64,000 nt of DNA from contig NC_020166.2 in assembly GCF_000224145.3 (NCBI RefSeq), forward strand, positions 3,996,939 to 4,060,938, in the 5' to 3' direction. Of this stretch, positions 39,201 to 49,360 are shown piece after piece. The position numbers and the translations under genes are program-made. The first letter of the stretch is position 1. Every line of letters starts with the position of its first letter. This DNA is from Ciona intestinalis. Its lineage: Eukaryota > Chordata > Ascidiacea > Phlebobranchia > Cionidae. The notes below the pieces were generated by a model that was not told the DNA's origin, ran no database searches, and saw only the letters and a list, made by a program, of their open reading frames with translations.

Positions 39201-40918
39201 CCTATTAAAAAAATGAAATTTGCGTAATGATGTTGTTCTGTTTCAAGTGTTCACTTAGAAGTTAGTAGTTGTAGGTGATTAATCTTGGGGACCTGTTTTA
39301 ATATGTGGTTGACAATTTAGAGTTTTAGACAGACAAGAAGGGACTGGTTGGTTAGAGCAATAGCCGACAGTAACACAGTCTGTGGGGGTCCTCTCCCAGG
39401 TTGAAATGCCACAATTAGTAACATATAATTTTTTTATGAAGAAAAGTCTAATCTTATCTTTAACTGAATAATCGAAGCCAACATAAAATAAATTGTTAAA
39501 CAACATTATATTGATGATGTTCTGGTTTTAAACAACAGAAAACAGCATTTAAAAGTCTCAATCATGGTTAATGCTACTTTATTTCAATCTTTGCCCATTT
39601 TTTGTAATATTTAAACACAAAAATGCAAGATATCACTGAAAGCTGTGCAACCACACAGGCACAGCATCAAATACAAGAATGTCTATTTAACGAGAAGTCT
39701 TAGTTTCACATAGCGAGCGATTCTGGTGTTTTAGTTAGCGAGATGTGGTTTCGTAGTGTCGAAATTGGGTTAATAGAAATAGGGGGAAATATGTTCACTC
39801 TTTACGATAAATTCAAGTTTGCCACTTTCAAGCATATTACACTTTATATGTGAACAGTTCAACTTTACAAAACTCAACGTATTTTTATTTCTAAATTAAC
39901 TTTATTTTTGATGAAGAAACGTTGCAGTTTGAGCAGAGCTTGACATTTTTTTGTTTTTTTTTGGCATTGTATATTATACTGTTCTACTGTCGATGATAAA
40001 AAAACCTAGTGCAAAAAAACAAACAATATTTCACTCACAAAAATTTTACAATTATGTGAAACCGGTCCAACAAAAAAAAAAAAATGAAATTCTCACCTTT
40101 CGTATCTTTCCATATGTTTCGAATTCCCTTCGTAGTTTGCTTTCTGTTGTGTCGTAATTCTGCAACGTAAACACATGTTAATAAAGTAGGCTAATATTTT
40201 AAATCAATTTTAATAAACACTTACAATTCTTGATACAAATAAAGTTTTGAATGCATCTCCACCAGCATTCGGATCATTGTGCGGATCCCAACCCTTTATT
40301 TCTTCTTCTATCTCCTCAGCTCGCTTTTCCAACTTCTCCTTTATCTAAAAAATAAAAGTTGTATAAGATTTGGTAACAGTTCAATAGATAACATCCATGG
40401 TGAACCAGGATGCAGTCTAAGGTTCACATATCGCCAAATTCAAATATTTTAAACTTAAATATCCTGCAGAAATGGTAAAAAACTGGCTAAATTGGTTATG
40501 TGCGATTCATTTTTTTGCCATAATTGATTGGAAGAAATACTGTTTTTAAAAACCCGTTTCAATTATAAATATATATATATATAGAGTGATATACTATGAA
40601 AAACTTTGCAATAACTTTACTTTTCGTGTTTTCTTTTCTTCTTTTGTTTCTCCCCTGGTTGGTGGTGGAGTGTCTTTTGGATCTTCGAATAAATGGGAGA
40701 AATTTCCCAAACCAGTATAAGGTGCTCGCTCACGATCTTTCTCCCATGTTAACTACACAACAAAAAGTTAAAGTAACATTAAAAATCGCTTTTTTTAGCG
40801 AACTGATAAACTTTAGGGCACAAACCGTAAGACTTACCGGTTGCAATGGCGCTTTATATGGAATTGCATCTCGAGGTGCGAACAATGCAAGTAAATTAGG
40901 TGGCAGAAACTGAGTCAT
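36250..40918 (-). CDS. SNRNP70: U1 snRNP 70 kDa protein
   Basis: Thirteen exons: 40838-40918, 40621-40752, 40225-40344, 40097-40159, 39045-39126, 37769-37928, 37528-37614, 37020-37237, 36832-36925, 36602-36774, 36456-36545, 36341-36393 and 36250-36282. They encode 461 residues (human 437). It binds U1 snRNA stem-loop 1 and helps define 5' splice sites. The start [17 protein letters not shown] is nearly identical to human. The RRM shows RNP2 (TLFVSRI) and RNP1 ([10 protein letters not shown]), then the conserved [20 protein letters not shown] segment. The C-terminal half is a low-complexity RD/RE/RS region (for example [13 protein letters not shown]), followed by a Tyr/Asn-rich end. The Gly/Tyr tail NYDYNPEEY has its own short exon. 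Confidence 0.95.
38638..38709. repeat. Exact 36-bp tandem duplication
   Basis: Two consecutive identical units beginning acttcttatttacaagatgg, in an SNRNP70 intron. Identity suggests a recent event or an assembly artefact. Confidence 0.8.
39338..39420 (+). mobile_element. tRNA-like SINE fragment
   Basis: Reads TTGGTTAGAGCAATAGCC, then CCCAGGTTGAAATGCC, which resemble degenerate A and B boxes. No complete tRNA fold. In SNRNP70 intron 4. Confidence 0.4.
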
Positions 40919-41624
40919 TTTGGTCAAATATATAGAGGTAAACGAATCTAAAGGTTCACTGAAACTAAACTTTTACTGGCTGGTTCCAATCACCTTGATA
41001 TAAAGTGACCACTCAAACAAGAACAAGCACGATTTAATTTTGCGTCACGGCTCGCTGTGTGAGCGCATAATGGGCCCTTTTGTGACCAAACAGAAAAAAC
41101 AAGAGAGAAAATATCAATATATAAAATAAAAGACTTGTAAAAAGGGTTATCTGCCCAAAGAGATATATGAAACTTTGATATATTAAAACCATTTTAACCT
41201 CTTTGATCTTTCTAAACAGGGGAAACCAAAGTCATAACGCAAAATAACATATTTTTTATATATCTCCCATTGAAAAACAGAAACATTTTTTTTGAAATGC
41301 GGAGATCAAAGAGATTACCATGTTTTAATCTCTTTGGCGGAGATCAAGCGAAAAAATTTAAATGGTATGCAGAAAGTATAATCAGTGATTCTGAGATAAT
41401 CTACGTTTATCTTTCTAGGATATATGTGTGTGACGTAATAATGCACGCAAGCAGGAATGTGATTTTCCCGCGTAAAGTATTCGAAGAGGGCGGCCATTTT
41501 TTCAGAACAGACAGACGTGAAAGGTAGAGTCAAAAATTAAACTCGTTTTGTTTTTATAGAGTTTAAATGATTAATATTAAAGTATAAAAAATAAAGTTGC
41601 ACTCCCTGGAAAATTGCTCCTACA
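40919..41624. promoter_or_regulatory. Divergent promoter region
   Basis: About 0.7 kb lies between the start of SNRNP70 (minus) and the small plus-strand gene at 41625, so it probably serves both. No specific motif is claimed. Confidence 0.4.
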
Positions 41625-42259
41625 ATGAATCAGGATCAGTTTCGTGTCGGTATGCATAGATATGGGTGCTAAAAATTAAAAAACGGTTTTAATAAAACAT
41701 TATACCATTTGACAGTCCTTACACCCGATGTAGCTGTTGATGAATCTTTCAACAGCATGTTCATCAACCCGGATTGCCAATTTTCTTCCGCTTCCCCTTC
41801 ACCTCCCCCTCCTGTTTGTTCGACCCCAGAACTTGTTTCATTTTGTTCTGGCGTGTCCGACATTAACCCACGTGTTGCAACCCTGCGATCCAAGAGACGA
41901 AGAGCTGAATCTGGCGCTGCTGACCCGGATGAGGTAAAGGCCAAGCTCTTAAGGAATAGGCTTGAGATCCGAGAGCAGGTATTTTAAACTCCTGATTAAC
42001 AATATGTATAGGCTAACTCCACGGCCTACTATAGAGATAGATCTCTAGAAGGCCGTGGCTGACTCTTTAGGTCACACTGTAGGTGCTTGCAAGTAATAAA
42101 ACGCGGGAGGAGAGGGAGGCGGAAAAGCATAAGCTGATTGTTCGGATGGCTGTCAAACAACATCAGATGGCTGTCGAGCAACATCAGATGGCTGTGAGGC
42201 AGGAAGCAAGGGAGATTGCTTTATATGAAGCAAAATTGGCAAAGTTGCATTGGCAGTAA
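41625..42259 (+). CDS. Small charged coiled-coil-like protein, unidentified
   Basis: Three exons (41625-41649, 41716-41978, 42083-42259) give 154 residues in one frame with proper GT-AG sites. The N-terminal half is acidic and Ser/Pro-rich with a PSPPPP run. It is followed by a basic patch (SKRRRAES). The C-terminal third is helical and charged, with MAVKQHQ, MAVEQHQ and MAVRQEA as three near-repeats ending in KLAKLHWQ. The shape resembles the C-terminal part of transposon-derived Myb/SANT proteins, but no DNA-binding domain is present here and I do not assign a function. An upstream exon is possible. Confidence 0.55.
42020..42057. mobile_element. 38-bp palindromic insertion in an intron
   Basis: Starts CACGGCCT and ends AGGCCGTG. 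The flanks GCTAACTC and GCTGACTC agree at 7 of 8 bases. Ends match the element at 44991-45088. Confidence 0.65.
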
Positions 42260-42296
42260 ACCAACAGCCGGAACTGTATCCTTTTTTATTCTAAAA

Positions 42297-42396
42297 ACGA
42301 AGAAAATAGCCATATTTATCACAATAGATTTTTGTGCGAATTGTTTGCATTAATATATGGATGTGATAAGTATGGCTATTCTGTTCCTTCTTCGTA
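42297..42396. repeat. Imperfect palindrome of about 100 bp
   Basis: acgaagaaaatagccatatt at the left is mirrored by tatggctattctgttccttc and ttcgt at the right. It is AT-rich in the middle. It may be a small foldback element, but I see no clear target duplication. Confidence 0.6.
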
Positions 42397-42648
42397 TAAC
42401 TCCATACTTTTCCTTTTTTTAAAAAAATTATAAAATTTATACTTTAAAAACTAAAAAATATTTCATGTTTTTTTTTTATTAAAACCATAAAATTTATTTT
42501 TTTAAATCCCAAAAATATTTCTAGTTGTTGTTTATTTTCTAAAATCAAAAAATATAAAATTTGATTTTTGATTTAGTTCATGTTGTTTTAAAAAACTTTT
42601 TTTTGTTTTAACTTATTCCTTTGTTATTTTGCAGGTCCAATGCTCTGC

Positions 42649-42772
42649 GACCCAAATTTAGATCTCGGGGAAGAGCCTCTGACCTGCTTTAACAAAAAAA
42701 ACCTCGAGAATTGATAAATTTGGGTAGAGCAGCAGGTCAGATCAGAGAATAAGGACTCTGAGTCAAAAGGCT
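42649..42772 (+). other. Structured module, independent copy
   Basis: Same architecture as 34889-35009 but with different bases in paired positions: ACCCAAATTTA/TAAATTTGGGT, CTCGGGG/CCTCGAG, GACCTGCT/AGCAGGTC, AGCCT/AGGCT and TCAGAG/CTCTGA. It is not inside a CATGGCCTACTC element. Confidence 0.6.
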
Positions 42773-43155
42773 GTAGGACGCACTGAATTCAGCAGATACT
42801 AGATGAAAAAATTAATTTATTGTTCATGTTAAGTGTTTCAATGCTTGCTTGTTATTAATAGTGACTGATGTGATTTTTTTTTCTATATCGATGCTTTTAC
42901 GTTTTAAACCCACAGTTCCACATGCCCAATTTTGTGTGTGTACGATTTGTGCAGATGCCTAATTGGAAGAGCGCAATATATCACCAGTGTGCAATAAACA
43001 TAATTTTGTTATTCTGTATTTAAAATGCGATTAGGTACATGTACGTAAAAAACACAATTATTACCCGGCTATTTACATTAGGTTTTAAATGTAAGATTTT
43101 GTTTTGTAAAATACGGTGATAATAGTACCATAGTATACTGAAGTGTACTATGATA

Positions 43156-43333
43156 GTACTGTGGGGTAAGATGGGACACATTTAGCACATGATATCCAAA
43201 TATCCCTATCGTGGTTAGAATAATTAACAAAGGTTCATGGGAGTCGTGAGAATACGGTTTAATACTTCTTTGAATATTACTAAATTGGACGAGAAAATAG
43301 TATGAAAAGGTGTCCCATCTTCCATCACCCTAC
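43156..43333. mobile_element. GTAGGGTGGGG MITE
   Basis: About 180 bp, ends gtggggtaagatgggacaca and aaggtgtcccatcttccatc. It lies downstream of SLC6 copy A. Confidence 0.75.
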
Positions 43334-43566
43334 TTGGCCTACTATATATTAACATAAGTTATTAATATTACAAGATACTGTTATAAAAACTGCCAAGTGG
43401 TAAAATGATACTATAATAGACGCGAAATGTATTAAGTCCTTTGGAGTTACTTTGTGTAAGTTGTAGACCTATATAATTGATGATTCAGTATAGTTTAAAT
43501 TCCCTTTGTAGCACCATCAGGTGAAAAGTTTATTTACAGCATGAATTGTAAAACTACACATCATGT

Positions 43567-46500
43567 TTACATCTTAGTTTGTTCAGTTTCACCGTTGTCA
43601 TGTGCATACACTGGATTGCCCTTTCCTTTCTCGCTCTCATGCTGGTTTCTTTCTTCAGCAATTGCTAATGCCTCCTCCGGTTCATCCATATTGGCATACC
43701 TTACACCACGATGTTCTTTTAGGTAAGGTCCCCAGTCTGATGCAGGGGACGAAGCCTAGAAGTTGGAACATGAGCACTTATGTTTTACCATATTTTTTTG
43801 TTCCAAAAAATACCTTGAATACACTTCCTTTATTTTTCACAATAGCCACGATGCCAAATATTGGAACGAAAATGATAGCAGTTGCAATGATGAGCCAACC
43901 AATCACTGTCGCGAATTCTGGATACTCATAACCTCCGATAGATTTGGTATCAAACGTCGCAAGAGACCAAACTAAGATCGCCTAAAAAGCAAAAGATAAA
44001 AACCCAATATTTTAAAGTTACAATATTTTTATTTATACCGTTAACAGCAACGGTGATATGAAGAACCAACATGCTCTCCAATACAACCAGAACCACCAAT
44101 TCTTCTTCCCGATCATCATTTCGATGTCTTCAATGAAACGATTCCCACCATAGATGTAACAAACTCCAAAAAGTTCCATAACTGCCACAAAGAGCAATCC
44201 CCAACCAGCAGCGTAGTGATCGATTAGGTTTACCCAGTATAACCCGGTCTATAACATAAACTTCTCTTTAGCATATGCCCGGAATGATATTACATACGTA
44301 ACTTACATTAGTAACGCACACGAGGCCAAGGAGGAACATAACGACCGATAGCATCAGCATCAACTGCCATCTTCTACTGCGGAACTGGCGTGGGAACGAA
44401 TCTGTAATTGCCGTGCTGACAGTTTCAAGAATCGTGAATTGACTGTCGAGGCCAAGGGTGAACAACATGAGGAAAAAGAGGATGGCCCACAACGGCGAAA
44501 CGGGTAACTGGGCTATTGCTTCGGGATATGCGACAAAGGCCAATCCAAATCCTAAAAGAAACAACAAGGTTTTAAAAGTTTTAAAAAGATATATTCTTTG
44601 CTTGGGTGAAGGGGTGGATTTGGTCCGTTAAAAATATATAGAATATAGTGTTGTGAGGAAAAACAGAACGTTAGCGCAGGACATCACATATTTCGTAGTT
44701 TCAACAATTATCAATTCCACTCTGAGAGTCATTAGATTAAGATAAACTTATAGTAGGGTGAGGGAAGATGGGACACCCTTTCATTCTATTTTCCCATCCA
44801 ATTTGGTAGTAAACAAAAAATTTGTTTAAAGAATTATAAAACCATATCCTTACGACTCCCAAAGAAATTGTTTGTTTAAAACATGTTGTTTAAAACATGG
44901 TCAGGATATTTTGCTATTATGTGTCAAAGGTGTCCCATCTTCCCCCACCCTACTATATATAATATATTTTTGTCAAAAAGTTTGGTCCAGCACGGCCTAC
45001 TAGAGATAAAGTTTGTGACGTATAATAGGCCTTCTAATTTCAAACGTAAAATATGAATTATCAGGCCGTATCTCTAGTATAGGCCGTGGGTCCAGTAACG
45101 AATTATACATACCTGACTGCACAACTTCGTTTACAGGTCTTCCAAGTCGATGTGCCATGTGACCAACAACCGTAAAAATAGCAAAACCAGCGAAGAGTGA
45201 AGTGCCGCAGTTTACCGTACACACAAGTACCGCATCATAGAAGCAGTTGTTTTTGAACTTGTTGTAAGATGAAAGGGCAATCAAACCACCCCATGCCGCA
45301 CTCAGGGAAAAGAAAATCTGAGTAGCTGCTGCTTTCCAAACCTAATCCACAATAATAGCAATCAAATTATATACACATGCTCACTTTTAAATTGGACGTG
45401 ACAACTAAAAACGGAAAGTCTCATACCTCTGCATCTTGTAACTTGCTCAAGTCAGATTGGCTTCCAATATAATACTGCACACCATCGTAAGCACCTTCCA
45501 ATGTCGCACCTCTGATCAACAAAATCAACAAAACCACGTACGGGAAGAGAGCGGTAAAGTAAACGACCTTAAAATGTCATAGTTAATACTTATACAACTT
45601 GGGTCGCAAAAACACAGTTTACCTTTCCAGAAGATTTGATTCCCTTTATCAAGCTGTAGAAAACTACTATCCAAGCCACGATAAGAGACAAGGCAAGGTG
45701 AGAATTCACTGGTCCATTGCTAGACGGGTAGATGTCATCAGCCAGGCGCAATGCATATTTGCTAGAAAATGTAAAAGGTATTAATAATTTACTAGTTACC
45801 AGCAATTCGACGCCGAATCCTGTAATCTGCGTTCTAAACAATGTACTACAAGGCGCCGGGCAAAAAGATAGAAATCAAATAATTTACTTCCAATATTCTT
45901 CACTTGCGCTTGTTCCTCGAAGGGCAAAAAAGCTGGAACAACCGTACGATGACCCGTTTTGCTGCCCCAACATTACACTTACATTCGTAGCATACTCCTT
46001 AGGAACTGACAAATAAAACATAGTTATCGTATGATATATGACATATCTATTGTTGCGTCTTCTTACCTTGCTGATAAACAGGCCCGGAGCCTCTGAACTG
46101 TGCCTGGTTACTATCAATATAAGAAGCCGCAGGTGCATTCAGACCTACTCCGGTAAAGTTTAGGTTACAAACTAGCTCTGCAAAACAAATACAAAATAAG
46201 TTTTTATATGAAATTATGTTTCTTATAAATGCTTACCAAAACTGGTGCGACATGTAGTTTGGTTGTTCCACCAGTTATCACAAGTCTCCCATGGTAGATT
46301 CGATGTTAAAGATGAGAAGAAATAGAACACGGTATAAGCGATGATCACGTTGTAGTAAATGCCGACAAACGCACTCAGGACAACCATGCATATGCCGACA
46401 CCTTTGCAAAGTAGAAGGGGTTATAAGATATCAGATGGTATAGTAGAAGATTGAGGGTAAGATGGAATAGTATAGCCGCCACTCTAAAATGCAGTTGTTG

Positions 46501-48457
46501 ATTGTTAAAAACACGACCAGGATATTTGAAGTTTAGGTACCAACACTACCCCATCTTACCCCACCCTATTATATTAACTCATATAGGTAAATTGCTCACC
46601 TTTAAACATTGGGTTAAATTTCCACACAGAGGTTGGCCCAAGACTCGAAAACTGACCGAGAGCGACTTCCATGAAAAATATTGGCAAGCCAGCAAACACC
46701 AACATAATAATGTATGGAATGAGAAAGGCACCTGATGTTAAAAAATGTTAATAGTATTACATAAAAATTCTAAAGGGTTGAGGTGTATTTACTGCAACAT
46801 ACAAAAGCAACTGTGGACGTCGATATACGGAACACCAAAACAATGGCAGCATGCAATGAAATGAGAAACTGACAGCAGGAGCTTGAACGCGTTGTTGTTG
46901 TCCATGTCTTTTTTTACTAGTATAGTAGTTTGGAGAAAAATAGGACACCTTTTTATTTTATGTTCTTGTCCCGTTTGGTATTAAACAAAAAACATTCAAG
47001 AATTGTGAAACCGTATCTTCACGACTCCTCATATAGGTCGCTGCTAATAGCTTAAAACACGATCAGGATAATTTGATATTATGTGATGAAGGTGTCCCGT
47101 CTCCTCCCTACCTACTATATATACATATTAATACTTTTAGGACTTTTGTGTCGCTTTTTGTTGGAAATGTGTGAAAAAGTGACGGTCATCGCAATTCGCA
47201 TGAGAGTCATCCTGAATTGAACAGCTTCAAGATTATTACGCCATGAACCCCCGATCATATTAACGCTCCGTACGATTTTTATCATTATATATATCAAGCA
47301 AAAACGGTGAAAACGCGAGTTATAAGTAACATATGGGTATTGTGATTTTCTACACGAAATCCCGTATTTTCGGTGAGGCCTAAGGAACATTTTGAGATCA
47401 AATTTTCACTGGCCACCAAAAACTGCTAAATAATTACACAAGTGGTGTACCATCTGGTATAACAGGGTACCGGACAAGAAAAAATGTGTATTATAGGATA
47501 CATTCACGTATAGCCGTAAACATCTACATTGAAAAACAACCAACGAAACGTTTCGTGCCAACTGAACCAACAAAATTCCCCACTCTTGACGTCACATTTT
47601 TGTGAATCCGTTACAGCTGAGCGAAATTGAATAAACTTCGAGGCCTGATTTACATTAGCAGTATACCGACACCAAATGCAATGGTTAAACAGCACAGTTT
47701 TATAACCAGGACTGTTTTCTATATAATAATTAGCAATGGTTTTATTTTTGAAAGCGAACTTGCGATTTTGAATTATCGTCATTTTTATATTTCGTTGCCT
47801 GGCGTCACTAGGCCTTAGCGCTTGACTGCGCGCGCTTCTTTTACATTTATTTGCTAAATGACATAACTATTTCTTAACTATTTTTACTTTTTTACTATTT
47901 CAATAATAAGTATAGTTCGCCTTATAATACTCCTCACACAATAAAGTGTATAGTGGTATGGGGTAAGATGGAACATCGTTCTATTTGATAATTGTATTCA
48001 AAATATTTTGAAACCATGGAACATACACATACAGTAGGGTGGGGGAAGATAGGATACTTTTGGCACGTAATATCCAGATATTCTGGTCGTGTTCTAAAAA
48101 GGTAACAACGGTCTATGGGGGTCGTGAGGATACGGTTTTATAGTTTATTGAATATTTTTTATTTACTATACTAAATAGAACGAGAAAATAGAATGAAAAG
48201 ATGTCCCATCTTCCCCCACTCTACTATATATTATGTATAAAATAAGATTACCCCCTCCATTTTCGAAAGCAAGGTAGGGAAACCGCCATACATTGCCAAG
48301 TCCAACTGCGTATCCAATACATGACAACAAGTAGTCAGCTTTATTGTCCCAGTTACCACGATCTTGATTTTCGTCTTTATTCTGTTAAATAAAAACAAAA
48401 TACATATTTTTGCGATTTGTTAATCAAAACTGATATGATATATGAACTTACCCCCAT
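43567..48457 (-). CDS. SLC6A5-like: Glycine-transporter-like SLC6 protein, copy A
   Basis: Thirteen exons: 48452-48457, 48252-48381, 46600-46731, 46237-46401, 46067-46177, 45888-46005, 45623-45761, 45427-45567, 45113-45341, 44307-44551, 44039-44248, 43814-43981 and 43567-43755. They encode 660 residues with the 12-helix SLC6 fold and cytoplasmic ends. SLC6 proteins carry small substrates into cells using Na+ and Cl-. TM1 reads [22 protein letters not shown]6 has [18 protein letters not shown] with Trp331, as in glycine transporters. TM10 keeps Glu497 (AVMELFGV) at the position where GlyT2 has Glu and GlyT1 has Met. The C-terminus has [17 protein letters not shown], very close to GlyT2. Substrate is inferred, not shown. 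Confidence 0.9.
44753..44953. mobile_element. GTAGGGTGGGG MITE
   Basis: Full-length, in copy A intron 9. Ends gtagggtgagggaagatggg and ggtgtcccatcttcccccac are inverted, between TATA flanks. Confidence 0.85.
44991..45088. mobile_element. 98-bp MITE with CACGGCCTACTAGAGATA ends
   Basis: The left end and its inverted copy TATCTCTAGTATAGGCCGTG are flanked by an exact 7-bp duplication GGTCCAG (44984-44990 and 45089-45095). It sits just inside copy A intron 9, about 25 bp from an exon. Confidence 0.8.
46443..46569. mobile_element. Variant MITE, short subfamily
   Basis: Ends gtagaagattgagggtaaga and ccatcttaccccaccctatt. A near-twin lies at 53461-53586 in the matching intron of copy B, so it was probably present before the duplication. 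Confidence 0.7.
46924..47115. mobile_element. GTAGGGTGGGG MITE, drifted ends
   Basis: Starts agtagtttggagaaaaatag and ends ggtgtcccgtctcctcccta. In copy A intron 2. Confidence 0.7.
48034..48224. mobile_element. GTAGGGTGGGG MITE
   Basis: Full-length with ends gtagggtgggggaagatagg and tgtcccatcttcccccactc. A half-copy (gtatggggtaagatggaaca) precedes it at about 47954. Confidence 0.8.
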
Positions 48458-49360
48458 AGTGATATACGTCTGAAGTGTTCAACGTTGAACTGAATACAAC
48501 ACGGACACGTCTATAGTTAACGCCCCAATTCCGCACTCATGCATGTGCAGAAAAAGGCTATTTCCCAAAACGAAGCATTCACCCAAAACAGCAGTTACTG
48601 AACAGTGTCTCATTGAATTTTTGCAAACAGGCGAACCGTGTAGTCCCGCAACATTCGCCCGTGTGCTGACGTCACTGAAGCGTTATATTATCGGGACGAA
48701 AACATGAAGGAAGGTGTCAGTGGCTTTCGTTGTTAAATAAACCGCCATTAAACTTCGTTGCTAATGACATAGGATAACCAGTCGCACAAAACTATTAATT
48801 ATAAATGTATTATTTGAAAAACTACAAATCAAAACTAGGTTTCAGCAAATTAGCATGATGGTACGGAAACACGACTGCAACATTTATATAAAATATACAA
48901 TGAGAAAGGCGGAAAAGTTGCAATATGGACGAAGGCGAACTACGTGGTTAATTCGTTGTTATTGTAACTTAAAAGGCTGCTATAAGTTTCAAGTTGGAAA
49001 TCCAGAATAATTTTAACCGTAAAGATATATATATATATATATATATATATAGTGCTGGGGTAAGATGGGACACCTTCAGCACATTATCTCCAAATATCCT
49101 CATCGTGGTTTAAACATTTAACAACGGTCTACGGGAGTCGTGAGAAAATGATTTTACAATTCTTTAAATGTTTTGTTTACTACCTAATAGGACAGGGTAA
49201 AAATGAAAAGGTGTCCCATCTTCCTCCACCCTACCGTATACAGCATTCTTTCATTTTCCAGTGAACGGGTTGAATATAAACTAATGGCAGATCGGTGACA
49301 GTAATTATGTTACACAGATATATAGGTAGATCGGGTGATTTGAGCTTCCACTGGTTTACT
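48458..49360. other. Spacer between SLC6 copies A and B
   Basis: About 0.9 kb. It must include the copy A promoter. It holds a (TA)n run at about 49024-49050 and one MITE. No exon seen. Confidence 0.5.
49052..49235. mobile_element. GTAGGGTGGGG MITE
   Basis: Begins directly after a (TA)n run: gtgctggggtaagatgggac; ends ggtgtcccatcttcctccac. Confidence 0.8.

Noticed and set aside
41270-41527. Plus-strand frame upstream of the small gene
   Set aside because: No family resemblance and no donor that joins the next exon in frame. The short ATG exon at 41625 fits better.
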